From: Opitutales bacterium
Lineage (GTDB): Bacteria > Verrucomicrobiota > Verrucomicrobiia > Opitutales > Oceanipulchritudinaceae
Direction: 5' to 3'
Assembly (NCBI GenBank): GCA_020831585.1
Contig: JAFIGE010000029.1
Coordinates: 1 to 41,768, forward strand
Length of the DNA stretch: 41,768 bases
Under the pieces are notes generated by a model. The model was not told where the DNA came from. It saw nothing but the letters and a program-made list of their open reading frames with translations, and ran no database searches. The number at the start of each line of letters is the position of its first letter. Within the stretch, counting starts at the first letter, position 1. Both the position numbers and the translations under genes were made by a program. Shown piece after piece: positions 33,294-41,768 of this stretch.

Positions 33294-34121
33294 TCAATCC
33301 TTAAAATGGAGAGCGTGAAAGGGGTTGTGCCGGCGCTCTTCCTTAACTGTCGTGGCAGGGCCATGTCCGGGGCAAAGAACCGTGTCTCCCGGGAGCGAAA
33401 GGATCTGTCTGCGGACCGCGGTGAGTGCCTCCTGCCAGGCATTGGCCGCGCCCCCCATCGAGCCGGCGAAGAGCGCATCTCCGACAAACGCGATGTTTCG
33501 ATCACCCAGGGGCACAAGGTAGGTGAGCCCATCCGGTGAATGTCCCGGTGTGGAGCGCACCTCAACAGTGAGCGTGCCTGCCCGAATACAGTGGCCCGCA
33601 GAGAGCGGGATGGCGGAGGAGACGGGTTCTCCGGACGGAGCGTAGACGGAAAGATGCGGAAGCTCCCGGCGGAGCGCGGGCAGGGCGAGGATATGGTCGG
33701 CGTGCGCGTGCGTGAGGAAAAGGCCGCGCGGCGTGAGCTTGTTCCCTCGGAGGTAATCGAGCAGAAGCTTCTCGTCTGTGCCGGTATCGAAGATGGCGGC
33801 GTCGCCGGAATTTGCGTCATGGAGAATCCAGGCGTTCACGCGCATGTTCCTGAAGGCGGTGGAAATTTGCTTTAGGCCGGTGAATCGCTCACGAGCCGGC
33901 TCCCATGAGCGTTTGCCGATTGCGAGGAGCGCATCGGCGTCGAGTTGGAGCAGAGGAGCCAGGGCCCGCGCGGTGACTTCCTCCACGCAGCCGTCGAGGG
34001 CATTCGTCACAGCCGCGCGCGAAAGGCCACTTCGTGAGTGGAGTGTTTCCACGTCCAGTTGCCATCCGCTCAGGGCCTTTTGCAGGATGTCTTCGTAGTC
34101 GTCTTCCAGAGGTATCTTCAT
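33294..34121 (-). CDS. MBL-fold metallo-hydrolase with an N-terminal HTH-like domain
   Basis: This 275-aa protein has a metallo-beta-lactamase/glyoxalase-II-like domain (about 80-275) with the metal motif LFLTHAHADHI (137-143), and later His/Asp ligands in TPGHSPDG, VGDALF and CPGHGP. The first 75 residues, including VETLHSRSGLSRAAVTNALDG, look like a helix-turn-helix module rather than part of the hydrolase. Such MBL proteins often act on glutathione or other thioesters, but the substrate is not evident. The start at ATG 34121 (MKIPLEDDY) was chosen; frames upstream to 34208 look non-coding. It is divergent from the histone-like gene and 215 bases upstream of lpxC/fabZ. Confidence 0.8.
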   Translation of the reverse strand: MKIPLEDDYEDILQKALSGWQLDVETLHSRSGLSRAAVTNALDGCVEEVTARALAPLLQLDADALLAIGKRSWEPARERFTGLKQISTAFRNMRVNAWILHDANSGDAAIFDTGTDEKLLLDYLRGNKLTPRGLFLTHAHADHILALPALRRELPHLSVYAPSGEPVSSAIPLSAGHCIRAGTLTVEVRSTPGHSPDGLTYLVPLGDRNIAFVGDALFAGSMGGAANAWQEALTAVRRQILSLPGDTVLCPGHGPATTVKEERRHNPFHALHFKD

Positions 34122-34298
34122 CGGATGTATCGGAAAAGTAAGGGCGGCTTCACTGTTCGCAACTTCTTCCGTCACGGAGGGGTTGAAGGTTGTGAAAAGT
34201 GCTTGCATTCACGGACTTTTGCGTTAGCGATTATCGGAAAAGCGGTATTTGTCTTTTCATCACGCCGACTTGCTATCCCAACCAACTCTGAGAACACC

Positions 34299-34949
34299 AT
34301 GAAGAAAACTTCCTCATCAGGTTCGCCCCTTGCCTTCGAAGTCGATGGTGCCATCTACGCGGATTTAGTGAGTTTGGAGTCCCGTCTCGGGCTCAAATCA
34401 CTCTCGGCTGTAGTCGCTCATGCACTCAGTCAGTATGATTTTTCAAAGGTGCAGGCGGCTTCTTCCGATAATCGGCAAATGTCCGTTCGTGTGACGGACG
34501 AACTCCGCAAGGAACTGCTGAAACACTCTCGTGCAAACAAGGTGAGCGTGGCATATCTGATCCGTGCTGCTTTGAATGCGTTTGTCACGAATCCCCCCGA
34601 CGGGGGTTCACTCACACCAGGTCAACCAGCTATGGCAAAAAAGAAATCAGCAACGAAAAAGGCAGCCGCCAAAAAGGCTGTGAAGAAGGTAGCGGCAAAG
34701 AAAGCAGTGAAGAAAGTGGCGGCAAAGAAAGCCGTCAAAAAGGTCGCCGCGAAGAAGGCCGTGAAGAAAGTCGCCGTGAAAAAGATTGCCGCTAAAAAGG
34801 CGGTAAAGAAGGTCGCGGCAAAAAAAGTCGCCGCGAAAAAAGCGGTGGTTAAGAAAGTGGTAGCTAAAAAAGCGGTCAAGAAGGCTGCGGCGAAGACGGT
34901 GGCGAAAAAAGCCGTCAAGAAAGCTGCGGTGAAGAAGGCCAAAAAGTAA
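34299..34949 (+). CDS. Ribbon-helix-helix / histone-H1-like Lys-Ala repeat fusion protein
   Basis: This 216-aa protein joins two parts. Residues 1-100 hold one clear ribbon-helix-helix (RHH, Arc/CopG-like) motif, MSVRVTDELRKELLKHSR then VSVAYLIRAALNAFV (about 61-95), preceded by a weaker RHH-like half (about 11-47). Residues 112-216 are an Ala/Lys/Val tail built from imperfect repeats of AVKKVAAKK, like bacterial histone-H1-like proteins. The net charge is strongly positive. I infer a nucleoid-associated DNA-binding protein. An internal ATG at 34632 could yield the tail alone. The gene is divergent from the MBL hydrolase, followed by a terminator and then a REP pair. Confidence 0.8.
   Translation: MKKTSSSGSPLAFEVDGAIYADLVSLESRLGLKSLSAVVAHALSQYDFSKVQAASSDNRQMSVRVTDELRKELLKHSRANKVSVAYLIRAALNAFVTNPPDGGSLTPGQPAMAKKKSATKKAAAKKAVKKVAAKKAVKKVAAKKAVKKVAAKKAVKKVAVKKIAAKKAVKKVAAKKVAAKKAVVKKVVAKKAVKKAAAKTVAKKAVKKAAVKKAKK
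34632..34946 (+). repeat. Imperfect tandem repeat encoding the Lys/Ala tail
   Basis: The coding sequence is built from degenerate 27-base units encoding AVKKVAAKK and shortened forms (IAAKK, VAAKK). About seven to eight units are visible. Such arrays expand and contract readily, so tail length may vary between strains. Confidence 0.75.
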
Positions 34950-35021
34950 TCGGCCAGCCGTTTCCGCCAAGGTCTTTTACCCCGGCTTTGCTTTAAATCG
35001 CGCCGGGTTCTTGAGTTTCAG

Positions 35022-35069
35022 CCATCTCTGATGGGAGGACGCCTCCCCTCGGGGATGGTTTGTTTTTTT
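35022..35069 (+). terminator. Rho-independent terminator after the histone-like gene
   Basis: An outer stem CCATC / GATGG (35022-35026, 35054-35058) encloses a perfect hairpin GGGAGG-ACG-CCTCCC (35033-35047). It is followed by a T-rich run ending in seven T (35063-35069), which lies on the plus strand. A weaker six-bp stem CCCGGC/GCCGGG lies upstream (34981-35007). Confidence 0.7.
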
Positions 35070-35155
35070 GCCAAGGTCTCCGCGGCCCCGGACACCTTAC
35101 TCAGGTGAAGGCAGACTGACATCATTGGCAGAATTTGGCAGGAGGAAGCGGTCGT

Positions 35156-35278
35156 GTAGCGCGATCCCATCTTGGGGTCAGCGCGTTCGGTCTGCGGCTC
35201 TTCGGGGGCGGTGAAAGTTCCGCGACCTCCGCCTTTCCCACGCCGCAGAGCAGGGGGCCAAAATGGCCTCCCTGCTAC
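35156..35278. repeat. BIME-like pair of inverted REP elements
   Basis: The structure starts with GTAG (35156-35159) and ends with CTAC (35275-35278). The left REP is an imperfect palindrome around CCCATCTTGGGG flanked by CGCG arms. The right REP, read on the minus strand, is GTAG then CAGGGAGGCC-ATTTT-GGCCCCCTG, a strong hairpin with one wobble. Between them, TCTGCGG/CCGCAGA forms another stem. Two REPs in opposite orientation are the layout of a BIME. Confidence 0.7.
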
Positions 35279-35353
35279 GGAAGATGCCCTCCACGCAGCG
35301 AAATGATAAAACGCGTTGCGGATTCAAAAAGTGTCTAGATCGCTTCACCTCAG

Positions 35354-37369
35354 TCAGGTTCGGCGGGATGGGCGGTATCGTTTTTTCGGAGGCGGGCGTT
35401 TGGTAATGGTTTTGCCTTCGCGGAGGGCATCGATCTGATCGCGGAGGACGGCAGCGCGCTCAAATTCCAGGCTGCGCGCGGCTTCGAGCATGGCCTCTTC
35501 CAGTTCGGCGATAACGGCCGCCACATCCTCGTCGCCCCGTGCTTCCATCACGGAAACGGGGTCGGCGGTTTCCTTCTTCTTTCCCTGGTGGAGGCTGGCT
35601 TGGATGCCACGCTGCACTCCCTTTGGTGTGATGCCGTGCGCGGTGTTGAAAGCAGTTTGCTTGTCGCGGCGTTCCTGGGTGACACGGAGGGTTTCGCGGA
35701 GGGAGTCGTTCATCTGGTCCGCATAGAGGATGACGCGACCGCGCTCGTGCCGGGCGGCCCGTCCGGCCGTTTGGATGAGGCTGGTGGTGCTCCGCAGAAA
35801 GCCTTCTTTGTCCGCATCGAGGATGCCCACGAGGGCCACCTCGGGTAGATCGAGCCCCTCCCGCAAGAGGTTAACGCCCACGAGCACATCGAAGTCGCCC
35901 CGCCGGAGATTGCGCAGGATCTCCACGCGTTCAATGGCATCGATATCGCTGTGGAGATACTCCACGCGGATGTCGCGCTCGCGCAGGTAACTGGAGAGGT
36001 CCTCGGACATGCGCTTGGTCAGCGTGGTAACGAGCACCCGCTCTTCCGCCACCACCGCCTTTTGCACTTCGCCGATGAAGTCTTCCACCTGCCCGGTGGC
36101 GGGACGCACTTCCATGACGGGATCGAGGAGCCCCGTCGGGCGAATGACCTGCTCGGCCACCACCGCGCTGCGGGTGATATCGTCCGCGCTGGGAGTGGCG
36201 GAGACGAGGAGCGTTTGCCCAACCATATTGCGCACTTCTTCGATGCGCAGAGGCCGGTTGTCGAGGGCACTGGGAAGGCGGAAACCAAACTCCACGAGGC
36301 GCTCCTTGCGCGCGCGGTCCCCATTGTACATGCCCCCAATTTGCGGCACCGTGACGTGGCTTTCGTCGATCACGAAAAGAAAATCCTTGGGAAAGAAGTC
36401 GAGCAGACAGAAAGGGCGTTGGCCGGCGGTGCGCCCGCTCAAGTGCAGGGAGTAGTTTTCGATACCCTGGCAAAAGCCCATTTCCTGCAGCATCTCGATA
36501 TCGTATTCCGTGCGCATGCGGATGCGTTGAGCTTCAATGAGGCGTCCGCTGGACTCAAATTCCGCCACGCGCTGTTCAAGTTCCCCGCGGATGGCGGCAA
36601 TGGCGCGCTCCACTTTGTCCTTCGGCGTGATAAACTGATTGGCCGGATACAGGTGGAATTGGTCGAAGCGCGCACCCGTCCGCCCGGTGAGGGGATCGAG
36701 TTCCGCGATCATTTCAATTTCATCACCCCAGAATTCCACGCGGATCGCGCTCTCCATGTAGGCCGGGAACACATCCACGGTCTCGCCGCGCACACGGAAC
36801 TTGCCCCGCGTGAAGCTCACGTCATTGCGCTCGTAAAGATTCTCCACGAGGCGTTCGAGGAGGGCATCGCGCCCGACCTCCTCTCCGACTTTCAAAGGAA
36901 TCATCATCTCCTTGAAGTCATCCGGTGAACCCAGGCCGTAGATGCAGGAGACACTCGCCACCACAATCACATCCCGCCGACTGATGAGGGAGCTGGTGGC
37001 AGCGATGCGGAGGCGCTCGATCTCGTCGTTGATCGAAGAATCCTTTTCGATGAAGGTGTCGGTGGCGGGAATGTAGGCCTCGGGTTGGTAGTAGTCGTAG
37101 TAGCTCACGAAATACTCCACCGCGTTGTGCGGGAAAAAGGCCTTGAACTCACTGTAAAGCTGCGCCGCCAGGGTCTTGTTGTGCGAGAGCACGAGGGTGG
37201 GGCGCTGAATCGCCTGAATCACATTCGCCACCGTGAAGGTCTTCCCCGAGCCCGTGACCCCAAGGAGGGTCTGCACCCGGTTGCCCTTGCCGATGGATTC
37301 AACGAGGCGCTTGATCGCGGCGGGTTGATCCCCGCGCGGCTCGTAGGGCGATTGCAGCTTGAACTCCAT
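35354..37369 (-). CDS. uvrB: Excinuclease ABC subunit B
   Basis: UvrB is the helicase-like damage-verification subunit of nucleotide excision repair. The 671-aa product has Walker A GVTGSGKT (37-44), the damage-probing hairpin region [13 protein letters not shown], the DESHVT Walker B box, the late helicase motifs [15 protein letters not shown] and [12 protein letters not shown], and a C-terminal UVR motif ([20 protein letters not shown]). All are intact and the length is normal. ATG 37369 begins [16 protein letters not shown], the usual start; a TTG 14 codons upstream is less likely. It is on the same strand as the cyclophilin gene upstream. Confidence 0.97.
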   Translation of the reverse strand: MEFKLQSPYEPRGDQPAAIKRLVESIGKGNRVQTLLGVTGSGKTFTVANVIQAIQRPTLVLSHNKTLAAQLYSEFKAFFPHNAVEYFVSYYDYYQPEAYIPATDTFIEKDSSINDEIERLRIAATSSLISRRDVIVVASVSCIYGLGSPDDFKEMMIPLKVGEEVGRDALLERLVENLYERNDVSFTRGKFRVRGETVDVFPAYMESAIRVEFWGDEIEMIAELDPLTGRTGARFDQFHLYPANQFITPKDKVERAIAAIRGELEQRVAEFESSGRLIEAQRIRMRTEYDIEMLQEMGFCQGIENYSLHLSGRTAGQRPFCLLDFFPKDFLFVIDESHVTVPQIGGMYNGDRARKERLVEFGFRLPSALDNRPLRIEEVRNMVGQTLLVSATPSADDITRSAVVAEQVIRPTGLLDPVMEVRPATGQVEDFIGEVQKAVVAEERVLVTTLTKRMSEDLSSYLRERDIRVEYLHSDIDAIERVEILRNLRRGDFDVLVGVNLLREGLDLPEVALVGILDADKEGFLRSTTSLIQTAGRAARHERGRVILYADQMNDSLRETLRVTQERRDKQTAFNTAHGITPKGVQRGIQASLHQGKKKETADPVSVMEARGDEDVAAVIAELEEAMLEAARSLEFERAAVLRDQIDALREGKTITKRPPPKKRYRPSRRT

Positions 37370-37420
37370 CGCTAAGAGGATGGACGGATTTTCTTTCGCC
37401 GCAACCGCCAAGGCGGGTCG

Positions 37421-38755
37421 TTAATCCTCCGGCGCAAACTCGATCGCAAAGGAGCCGCGGAAGGGGGGTAAGTTTCCCGGGCTGTTCGAATTCACAAGCC
37501 CATTGAACCAGCCGTTCGTTGCTTCATGGAACGACAGCACGGGTTGGATGGCCGTCAGCCTCAAGGAACCGGCTTCCTCTCCTTCACCAAAGATGAAGGT
37601 CACCCGGCGCACCGGAAGGAGGCGGGCGAGCGTACGCTGGTCCACATAGAATCCGCTGCTTTCGAGGAAGCGCTCGCTATCATTCTGATCTTCCCAAAAA
37701 TTCACCACGGTTCCGTTGGTTGATGTCCCTTCGCTGTCAACGAAGGTCCACGTCCCGGAAACCCCGGAGCCTATCTCGATGGTGAGGAGACCGTCCATGA
37801 CAGAGAGCTCAATCCGGGTTCCGGATGCGAGCACAGCGACCGGTATTACCGGCAGGTGGTTGTAATCGACGCCGAAGAGCCGGAAAAACACCGTCGGGCT
37901 GTCGCTGAAAATGTTGGAAACATCGGTGCCAAAATCTTCCTCGGCGTCCACACTCATTCCAAATCCGAGCGTTTGCCACTCGTCCAAATCCCTGCTCCCG
38001 AGAAGGAGGTAGTCGGTAAAGGCTTCCCTGGGCCATGCCAGATGCAGTCGTCTGCCATTACCGGATTCGGCAGTTTCCTTGGATGTGATAGTCGGATTCA
38101 CCCCGCCGATTCGTGGAAGGCCGTGTTGGTGCAAGTCGGCGCGAAAGTCGGCAAGCGCGGATCCCGATAGCGTTACCGACTCCAGAACGATGGGCTCAAG
38201 AGGCCGGTTCTGTTGATTGGCGGGGAAGGTCTCCGTGTCGGTGAAGGCGTCAATGACCTCACGGCCATCGATCACTTCCCCAAAGACCGAGTGATAGTCA
38301 TCCAGATGGGAGGCATCCTCCAGGGTAATGAAAAACTGTGAACCATTGGTGTGGGGTCCGGCGTGAGCCATCGAGAGCATGTAGCGGCCGTCGTGCCGGA
38401 GATCGGGGTGAAATTGGTCCTGGAAGACATAGCCCGGCCCTCCGCTGCCTGTGCCGAGCGGATCGCCGCCCTGAATCATGAAGTCATGGATGAGCCGGTG
38501 GAAGATCGTGCCGTCGTAAAAAGGCGTTGCGTTGCGCACGCGGGATGTGCGCGGATCGAGCCAGGGCAGATCGCCCGTGGCCAGGCCAACAAAATTGGCC
38601 ACGGGGCGCGGGGCCTTCTCGTGGAACAACTTTACGCGGAAGGAACCCAGCGGTTCTCCATCGCGGGAGAGGGCGAAGTCGGCGAAGATTTCCGCCCGGA
38701 GAGAAGCGCCTATTGAGACAATGGACAGGGCGAGGCAAATGGGGATGCGAAACAT
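37421..38755 (-). CDS. Secreted cyclophilin-type peptidyl-prolyl isomerase with a C-terminal extension
   Basis: The 444-aa product has a signal peptide ([21 protein letters not shown]) and a cyclophilin domain (about 24-200). The domain shows [16 protein letters not shown] with the catalytic Arg87, and [10 protein letters not shown] at 135-144. Cyclophilins isomerise Xaa-Pro bonds in folding proteins; this one would work in the periplasm or outside the cell. The remaining 240 residues form an unrecognised beta-rich extension, including [19 protein letters not shown], which resembles immunoglobulin-like or autotransporter-associated modules seen in secreted verrucomicrobial proteins. An alternative ATG at 38773 would add six residues. 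It is divergent from the lyase gene. Confidence 0.85.
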   Translation of the reverse strand: MFRIPICLALSIVSIGASLRAEIFADFALSRDGEPLGSFRVKLFHEKAPRPVANFVGLATGDLPWLDPRTSRVRNATPFYDGTIFHRLIHDFMIQGGDPLGTGSGGPGYVFQDQFHPDLRHDGRYMLSMAHAGPHTNGSQFFITLEDASHLDDYHSVFGEVIDGREVIDAFTDTETFPANQQNRPLEPIVLESVTLSGSALADFRADLHQHGLPRIGGVNPTITSKETAESGNGRRLHLAWPREAFTDYLLLGSRDLDEWQTLGFGMSVDAEEDFGTDVSNIFSDSPTVFFRLFGVDYNHLPVIPVAVLASGTRIELSVMDGLLTIEIGSGVSGTWTFVDSEGTSTNGTVVNFWEDQNDSERFLESSGFYVDQRTLARLLPVRRVTFIFGEGEEAGSLRLTAIQPVLSFHEATNGWFNGLVNSNSPGNLPPFRGSFAIEFAPED

Positions 38756-38849
38756 GCTCGAAGAATGCTGCATATTCACCGCTTGGTGACAACCCGGATC
38801 TCTGTTCTTTTGACTTTGCGGAGAAAGGCCGGTGCGCTTGCATGTATCC

Positions 38850-40853
38850 ATGGCAGGCTCGAATCGATGGAGCGCGGCGGCGCGTGGGGCGTTAATCAAG
38901 GGAGCCCTCCTTTGCCTCTGCCTTGCCTGCACGCCGGTGGCCTTTTCCGGAAGCCCGGAAGCCCGGTCGTTCTTCAATTCTCTGGACTTGGACCGTTCCG
39001 GGTTGGAGCCGGTTGCGCGCGCGGTGGATGCGGAGGCGTGGGAGGAAGCGGCGCGCGCGCTGCTGGCTTATTACCAAAACCGCCCCTTCCCTCCGGGTGT
39101 CGATACCTCGCCGCAGCGCGCACACGCGAATTTTCGTGAACTTGCCGATGCCGCCCTGAGAGATGAGTTCACCTTGCAAGGCTTCGTCGACCGCCAACCG
39201 CGTCTGCCGGGCGGAGGCTTTGATTGGCTATACCGGGGGCCGCGGGGCGATAAGGAGTGGGCTTGGTTTTTCAACCGGCATTTTTACTTCAACGATCTCC
39301 TCCTCGCTCATGAGGAGACGGGGGACGAACGATACCGCGCAGCCGTGGCGGCCATCGTGTCCGACTGGGTGGAGAACCAGCCTTTTCCAGGGCGCTTTTC
39401 TTTCTCTCCAGCCTGGCGTGCGCTTGAAGCTGCAAGGAGGGTCATGAACTCATGGATACCGGCTTTCTCCTCACTCCTGGAGGAACCGGAGCTTTATCGC
39501 GAAGCCTTGCTGCACATGTTGATGTCCTTACCCGATCATGCGGAAAAGCTGAAACGCTTTCCTTCTTTTTGGGGAGGCAACCATCTCATCACGGAGACAG
39601 CCGCGCTCTTCCTTCTCGGTGCAATGTGGCCGGAGTTTCGTGAGGCTGCGGCGTGGCGAAGACACGCCCTTGAACGACTTGACCGTGAGCTGACCCGGCA
39701 GACTTACCCCGAAGGTGCCTTCAAGGAGCTATCCACCCACTACCAGCGCGTCGTCCTCATGTCTTTGCAACCGATCCTTCCCCTCCTTCGTGAAGACACC
39801 TCTCCGGAGGCCGCCTCGCTGTGGAAGCGCCTCGAAGCCATGTGGGATTATTTCATTCTCCTTGCCCGCCCCGATGGGATCGGGCCGATGAACAATGCGT
39901 CCGACCAAGAGCACATCTTCGCCTTTGCAGACGAAGCCTTGCCGTTCTTTGACCGACCGGACTGGCTCTATATCCTCTCCAACGGGCAGGAGGGTGAGCG
40001 CCCGATGGATCCCCCCTCCCGCTTTTTTCCGTGGGCCGGACAAGCGATCCTGCGCAGTGGATGGACCGCTGAAGACAGCTGGGCCTTTTTTGACTTCGGC
40101 CCACACGGGGCGGGGCACCAGCACGCGGACCGTCTCCACGTATCGTTTTTTGCCCAAGGCCGGGAGTGGATTGCGGACAGCGGTCGTTATCTCTACATGC
40201 CCGGACCGGAGAGGAACTATTTCACCGGACCCTGGGCCCACAACGTTATCCTCCTCAACGGGCAGTCCACGCTCCCCCCGCCCCGCGTCGTCCATCGCCC
40301 GCTTCCGGCAAACGTTTACCTTTCCGATGGATGGGAGCTCTTCGCCGCTTCAGCACGGTATCCGCCCGATCTCGTGCGCGGACGCGGCCTGAGCCGACAC
40401 CACCGCGCAGTCCTCTTCACCAGAAAGGATTACCTCCTGGTCCTCGATCATGTGTTGGCTTTGGGTCCCCACCGTGCGGAAGCTGTCTGGAATTTCGCTC
40501 CGGAGGTCACGGATGCCGAGGCCGGGGAAGTGGTGCGCTTGTTCGCTACATCAACGGAATTGGCCATCGATGAGGTGCGCTATCGGGGCTCTACGAAACC
40601 TTTTCGGGGGTGGTTCAGTCGGGATTACAATGAAATTGAGCCCAGCCTGCAGAGGCATGTGCGCTGGACGCAAAACAGCCCGGTTACTCTCGCATGGCTC
40701 ATCACTCCAGCCGGTGTCCCTGCTCCGGACATGGAAGTGGCCTTTCCCAGTGCGCGGGAAACGGTCATCCGGTTCACCGGAGCCGACGGCCACCTTCACG
40801 AACTCCACCTGCGATGGGAAAGGGAGGGATTGCGCGTTATCGGGAACCCTTAG
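38850..40853 (+). CDS. Secreted heparinase II/III-family polysaccharide lyase
   Basis: This 667-aa exported enzyme has a hydrophobic signal sequence with a Cys-rich LCLCLAC (cleavage could be Sec type I near AFSG, or lipoprotein-like, though the lipobox is poor). The alpha/alpha toroid domain (about 60-390) contains WGGNHLITE (His245) and [11 protein letters not shown] (Tyr298). The beta-sandwich heparinase II/III C-terminal domain carries [14 protein letters not shown] (His423, His425) and [12 protein letters not shown]. These families cleave uronic-acid polysaccharides such as alginate or glycosaminoglycans by beta-elimination; the substrate is not determined here. ATG 38850 was preferred to GTG 38832. 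No sulfatase or sugar-transport genes accompany it. Confidence 0.87.
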   Translation: MAGSNRWSAAARGALIKGALLCLCLACTPVAFSGSPEARSFFNSLDLDRSGLEPVARAVDAEAWEEAARALLAYYQNRPFPPGVDTSPQRAHANFRELADAALRDEFTLQGFVDRQPRLPGGGFDWLYRGPRGDKEWAWFFNRHFYFNDLLLAHEETGDERYRAAVAAIVSDWVENQPFPGRFSFSPAWRALEAARRVMNSWIPAFSSLLEEPELYREALLHMLMSLPDHAEKLKRFPSFWGGNHLITETAALFLLGAMWPEFREAAAWRRHALERLDRELTRQTYPEGAFKELSTHYQRVVLMSLQPILPLLREDTSPEAASLWKRLEAMWDYFILLARPDGIGPMNNASDQEHIFAFADEALPFFDRPDWLYILSNGQEGERPMDPPSRFFPWAGQAILRSGWTAEDSWAFFDFGPHGAGHQHADRLHVSFFAQGREWIADSGRYLYMPGPERNYFTGPWAHNVILLNGQSTLPPPRVVHRPLPANVYLSDGWELFAASARYPPDLVRGRGLSRHHRAVLFTRKDYLLVLDHVLALGPHRAEAVWNFAPEVTDAEAGEVVRLFATSTELAIDEVRYRGSTKPFRGWFSRDYNEIEPSLQRHVRWTQNSPVTLAWLITPAGVPAPDMEVAFPSARETVIRFTGADGHLHELHLRWEREGLRVIGNP

Positions 40854-40877
40854 GATCTGCCTGCGTGCAGACCCTAC
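40853..40877 (-). repeat. REP-like hairpin at the 3' end of RAYT copy 2
   Basis: Read on the minus strand, GTAG (40877-40874) contains the RAYT stop codon. It runs into GGGTCTGC / GCAGATCC (40874-40867, 40860-40853), an 8-bp stem with one G-T wobble and a 6-base loop. It fills the gap between two convergent genes. It may equally be a bidirectional terminator, although T tracts are missing. Confidence 0.45.
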
Positions 40878-41768
40878 GCCAAGGGCTCCCTTAAATCTCT
40901 CAGGCAACAGAGGTCGGCAAAGTCACCGCCCCTCATTGAACGAGCCCCCGTCCGGCGCTTCCCAAACGAATCCCTCACCCCCGCAAACCAATCTTCGACA
41001 AACGCCCGGCTGCCAATCACCGCGCCCTCGGTCATGTAGCGAAGCCGACACCGCAGCAACTGGGCGCGAGTCAATCCGCCACTCTCCGCGTCCACCCGCC
41101 GGAAGGCTTCTTTCGGTAATACCCGCCCCCTCTCCGAAACACTCCCGTCCGTCGCGGTCTCAAACATGAGCAACCGATACATCCGCCCCGCCGCCTCGAC
41201 TTTCTCCCCAAAGATTTTCATCTCCGCCTCGTCCTGAGCCAAGCGAAGTCCCGGCCCAGCCGGAGCCCTTTTCCTCGTCGACTCTCCACCCTTCCACTCC
41301 GCCATCCCTCCAGATCTAGCCTCCGCTCCAAACCCCATCCCCGCCAACCGCTGTAACAGCGCATACCCGGCCAGTTTTCCCTTTCCCAGAGCCTCCCCGT
41401 ATCCACAAAACCGGTAATCCTTCGGATCCTCCACAATCCCTGCCCGCACCGCATTCAAGTCGATATAGGCGCCCACCATTGCCAGGGCCTCCCGCGACGG
41501 CTCCACCAGCACACTCCGGAAAGGCCCCTCCCACAACGTCCCCTTCCGTTCATTCAAGCGATTATACCCGATCGAAAAACGCTGTTTCAACACCTTCACA
41601 AACATCGACAAGCTCCCCATCCGTCCCAGCAGCAGATCCCGCATGTAGGCCCGCGTCGCCCCGCCCTCCGCCAGCGCCCCCTCCACCATCGAGAGCGTCA
41701 GTGGCTGACCCGGACGCACCTTTCCCCCATACAAATACCCCGCTCGCCGAATCAACTCCGCATCGTCC
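40874..41768 (-). CDS. REP-associated tyrosine transposase (RAYT), copy 2, cut by the window edge
   Basis: At least 298 residues of a RAYT-type Y1 transposase are visible; the reading frame continues past 41768, so the N-terminal HUH domain lies outside the window. Seen are SMFVKVLKQRFSIGYNRL, KGTLWEGPFRSVLVE and GAYIDLNAVRAGIVEDPKDY, which carries the probable nucleophile Tyr. The C-terminal RCRLRYMTEGAVIGS and GARSMRGGDF parts align in kind with copy 1 at 24108. The two copies differ in sequence, so they are not recent duplicates. The only start codon in view (TTG 41755) is internal. The stop is part of a REP-like hairpin. Confidence 0.88.
   Translation of the reverse strand, partial: DDAELIRRAGYLYGGKVRPGQPLTLSMVEGALAEGGATRAYMRDLLLGRMGSLSMFVKVLKQRFSIGYNRLNERKGTLWEGPFRSVLVEPSREALAMVGAYIDLNAVRAGIVEDPKDYRFCGYGEALGKGKLAGYALLQRLAGMGFGAEARSGGMAEWKGGESTRKRAPAGPGLRLAQDEAEMKIFGEKVEAAGRMYRLLMFETATDGSVSERGRVLPKEAFRRVDAESGGLTRAQLLRCRLRYMTEGAVIGSRAFVEDWFAGVRDSFGKRRTGARSMRGGDFADLCCLRDLREPLA

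Larger units (their letters stand above)
34950..35353. other. Convergent intergenic region between the histone-like gene and uvrB
   Basis: No gene is seen in these 400 bases. Contents, left to right: a terminator, the left arm CTCAGGTGAAG of a near-perfect inverted repeat at 35100-35110, a REP-pair (BIME-like) structure at 35156-35278, and the right arm CTTCACCTCAG at 35343-35353. The outer repeat brackets the REP pair and abuts the uvrB stop. Confidence 0.6.

Noticed and set aside
34632-34946. CRISPR array
   Set aside because: The repeats are contiguous, in frame and code for a Lys/Ala tail; there are no spacers. No other CRISPR-like array was seen in the window.

Overview
The window looks like a piece of a GC-rich Gram-negative chromosome, most likely from the phylum Verrucomicrobiota (class Opitutae or a relative). 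Four things point there: a single-chain LpxC-FabZ fusion, BamA and other outer-membrane genes, PEP-CTERM proteins with an exosortase, and RAYT transposases (REP-associated tyrosine transposases) of a type I associate with Verrucomicrobiota. The phylum is an inference from these features; no database search was run. Shine-Dalgarno sequences are weak at many starts, so several starts were chosen by family alignment.

Layout. 1-1570: the 3' end of a large serine recombinase that looks broken, an intergenic strip with fragments resembling tRNA-Asn, and an intact tRNA-Asn with its terminator. 1575-8598: a core block rplY-pth-rpsF-ssb-rplI-dnaB-bamA-sixA, without rpsR at its usual place. 8662-14825: a STAS protein, an RluA-type pseudouridine synthase, an exosortase, a CrtI-like FAD oxidoreductase, a small membrane protein and an M20 dipeptidase. 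15024-17778: a compact methyltransferase / FAD oxidoreductase / type III polyketide synthase operon, the most promising biosynthetic unit here. 17759-21316: a XylR-like regulator and a large six-hairpin-glycosidase-like protein. 21378-25106: a small membrane protein, two PEP-CTERM proteins (one with a possible internal thioester) and a RAYT gene. 25236-28564: grpE-dnaJ-purN-prmA. 28630-34121, minus strand: MBL-fold hydrolase, lpxC/fabZ, aguB-like amidase, nadC and birA. 34299-40853: a ribbon-helix-helix / histone-H1-like fusion, uvrB, a secreted cyclophilin and a secreted heparinase II/III-family lyase. A second RAYT gene runs off the right edge.

Functional threads. Outer-membrane biogenesis is represented by bamA and lpxC/fabZ. 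Surface-protein sorting is represented by the exosortase and the two PEP-CTERM proteins. Polysaccharide use is represented by the lyase, the glycosidase-like protein and its regulator. A dispersed set of palindromes starting with GTAG or GGAG (about 10004, 30655, 35156-35278 and 40853) looks like REP/BIME elements matching the two RAYT genes. This REP/RAYT set, the type III PKS operon and the candidate thioester protein are the observations most worth following.
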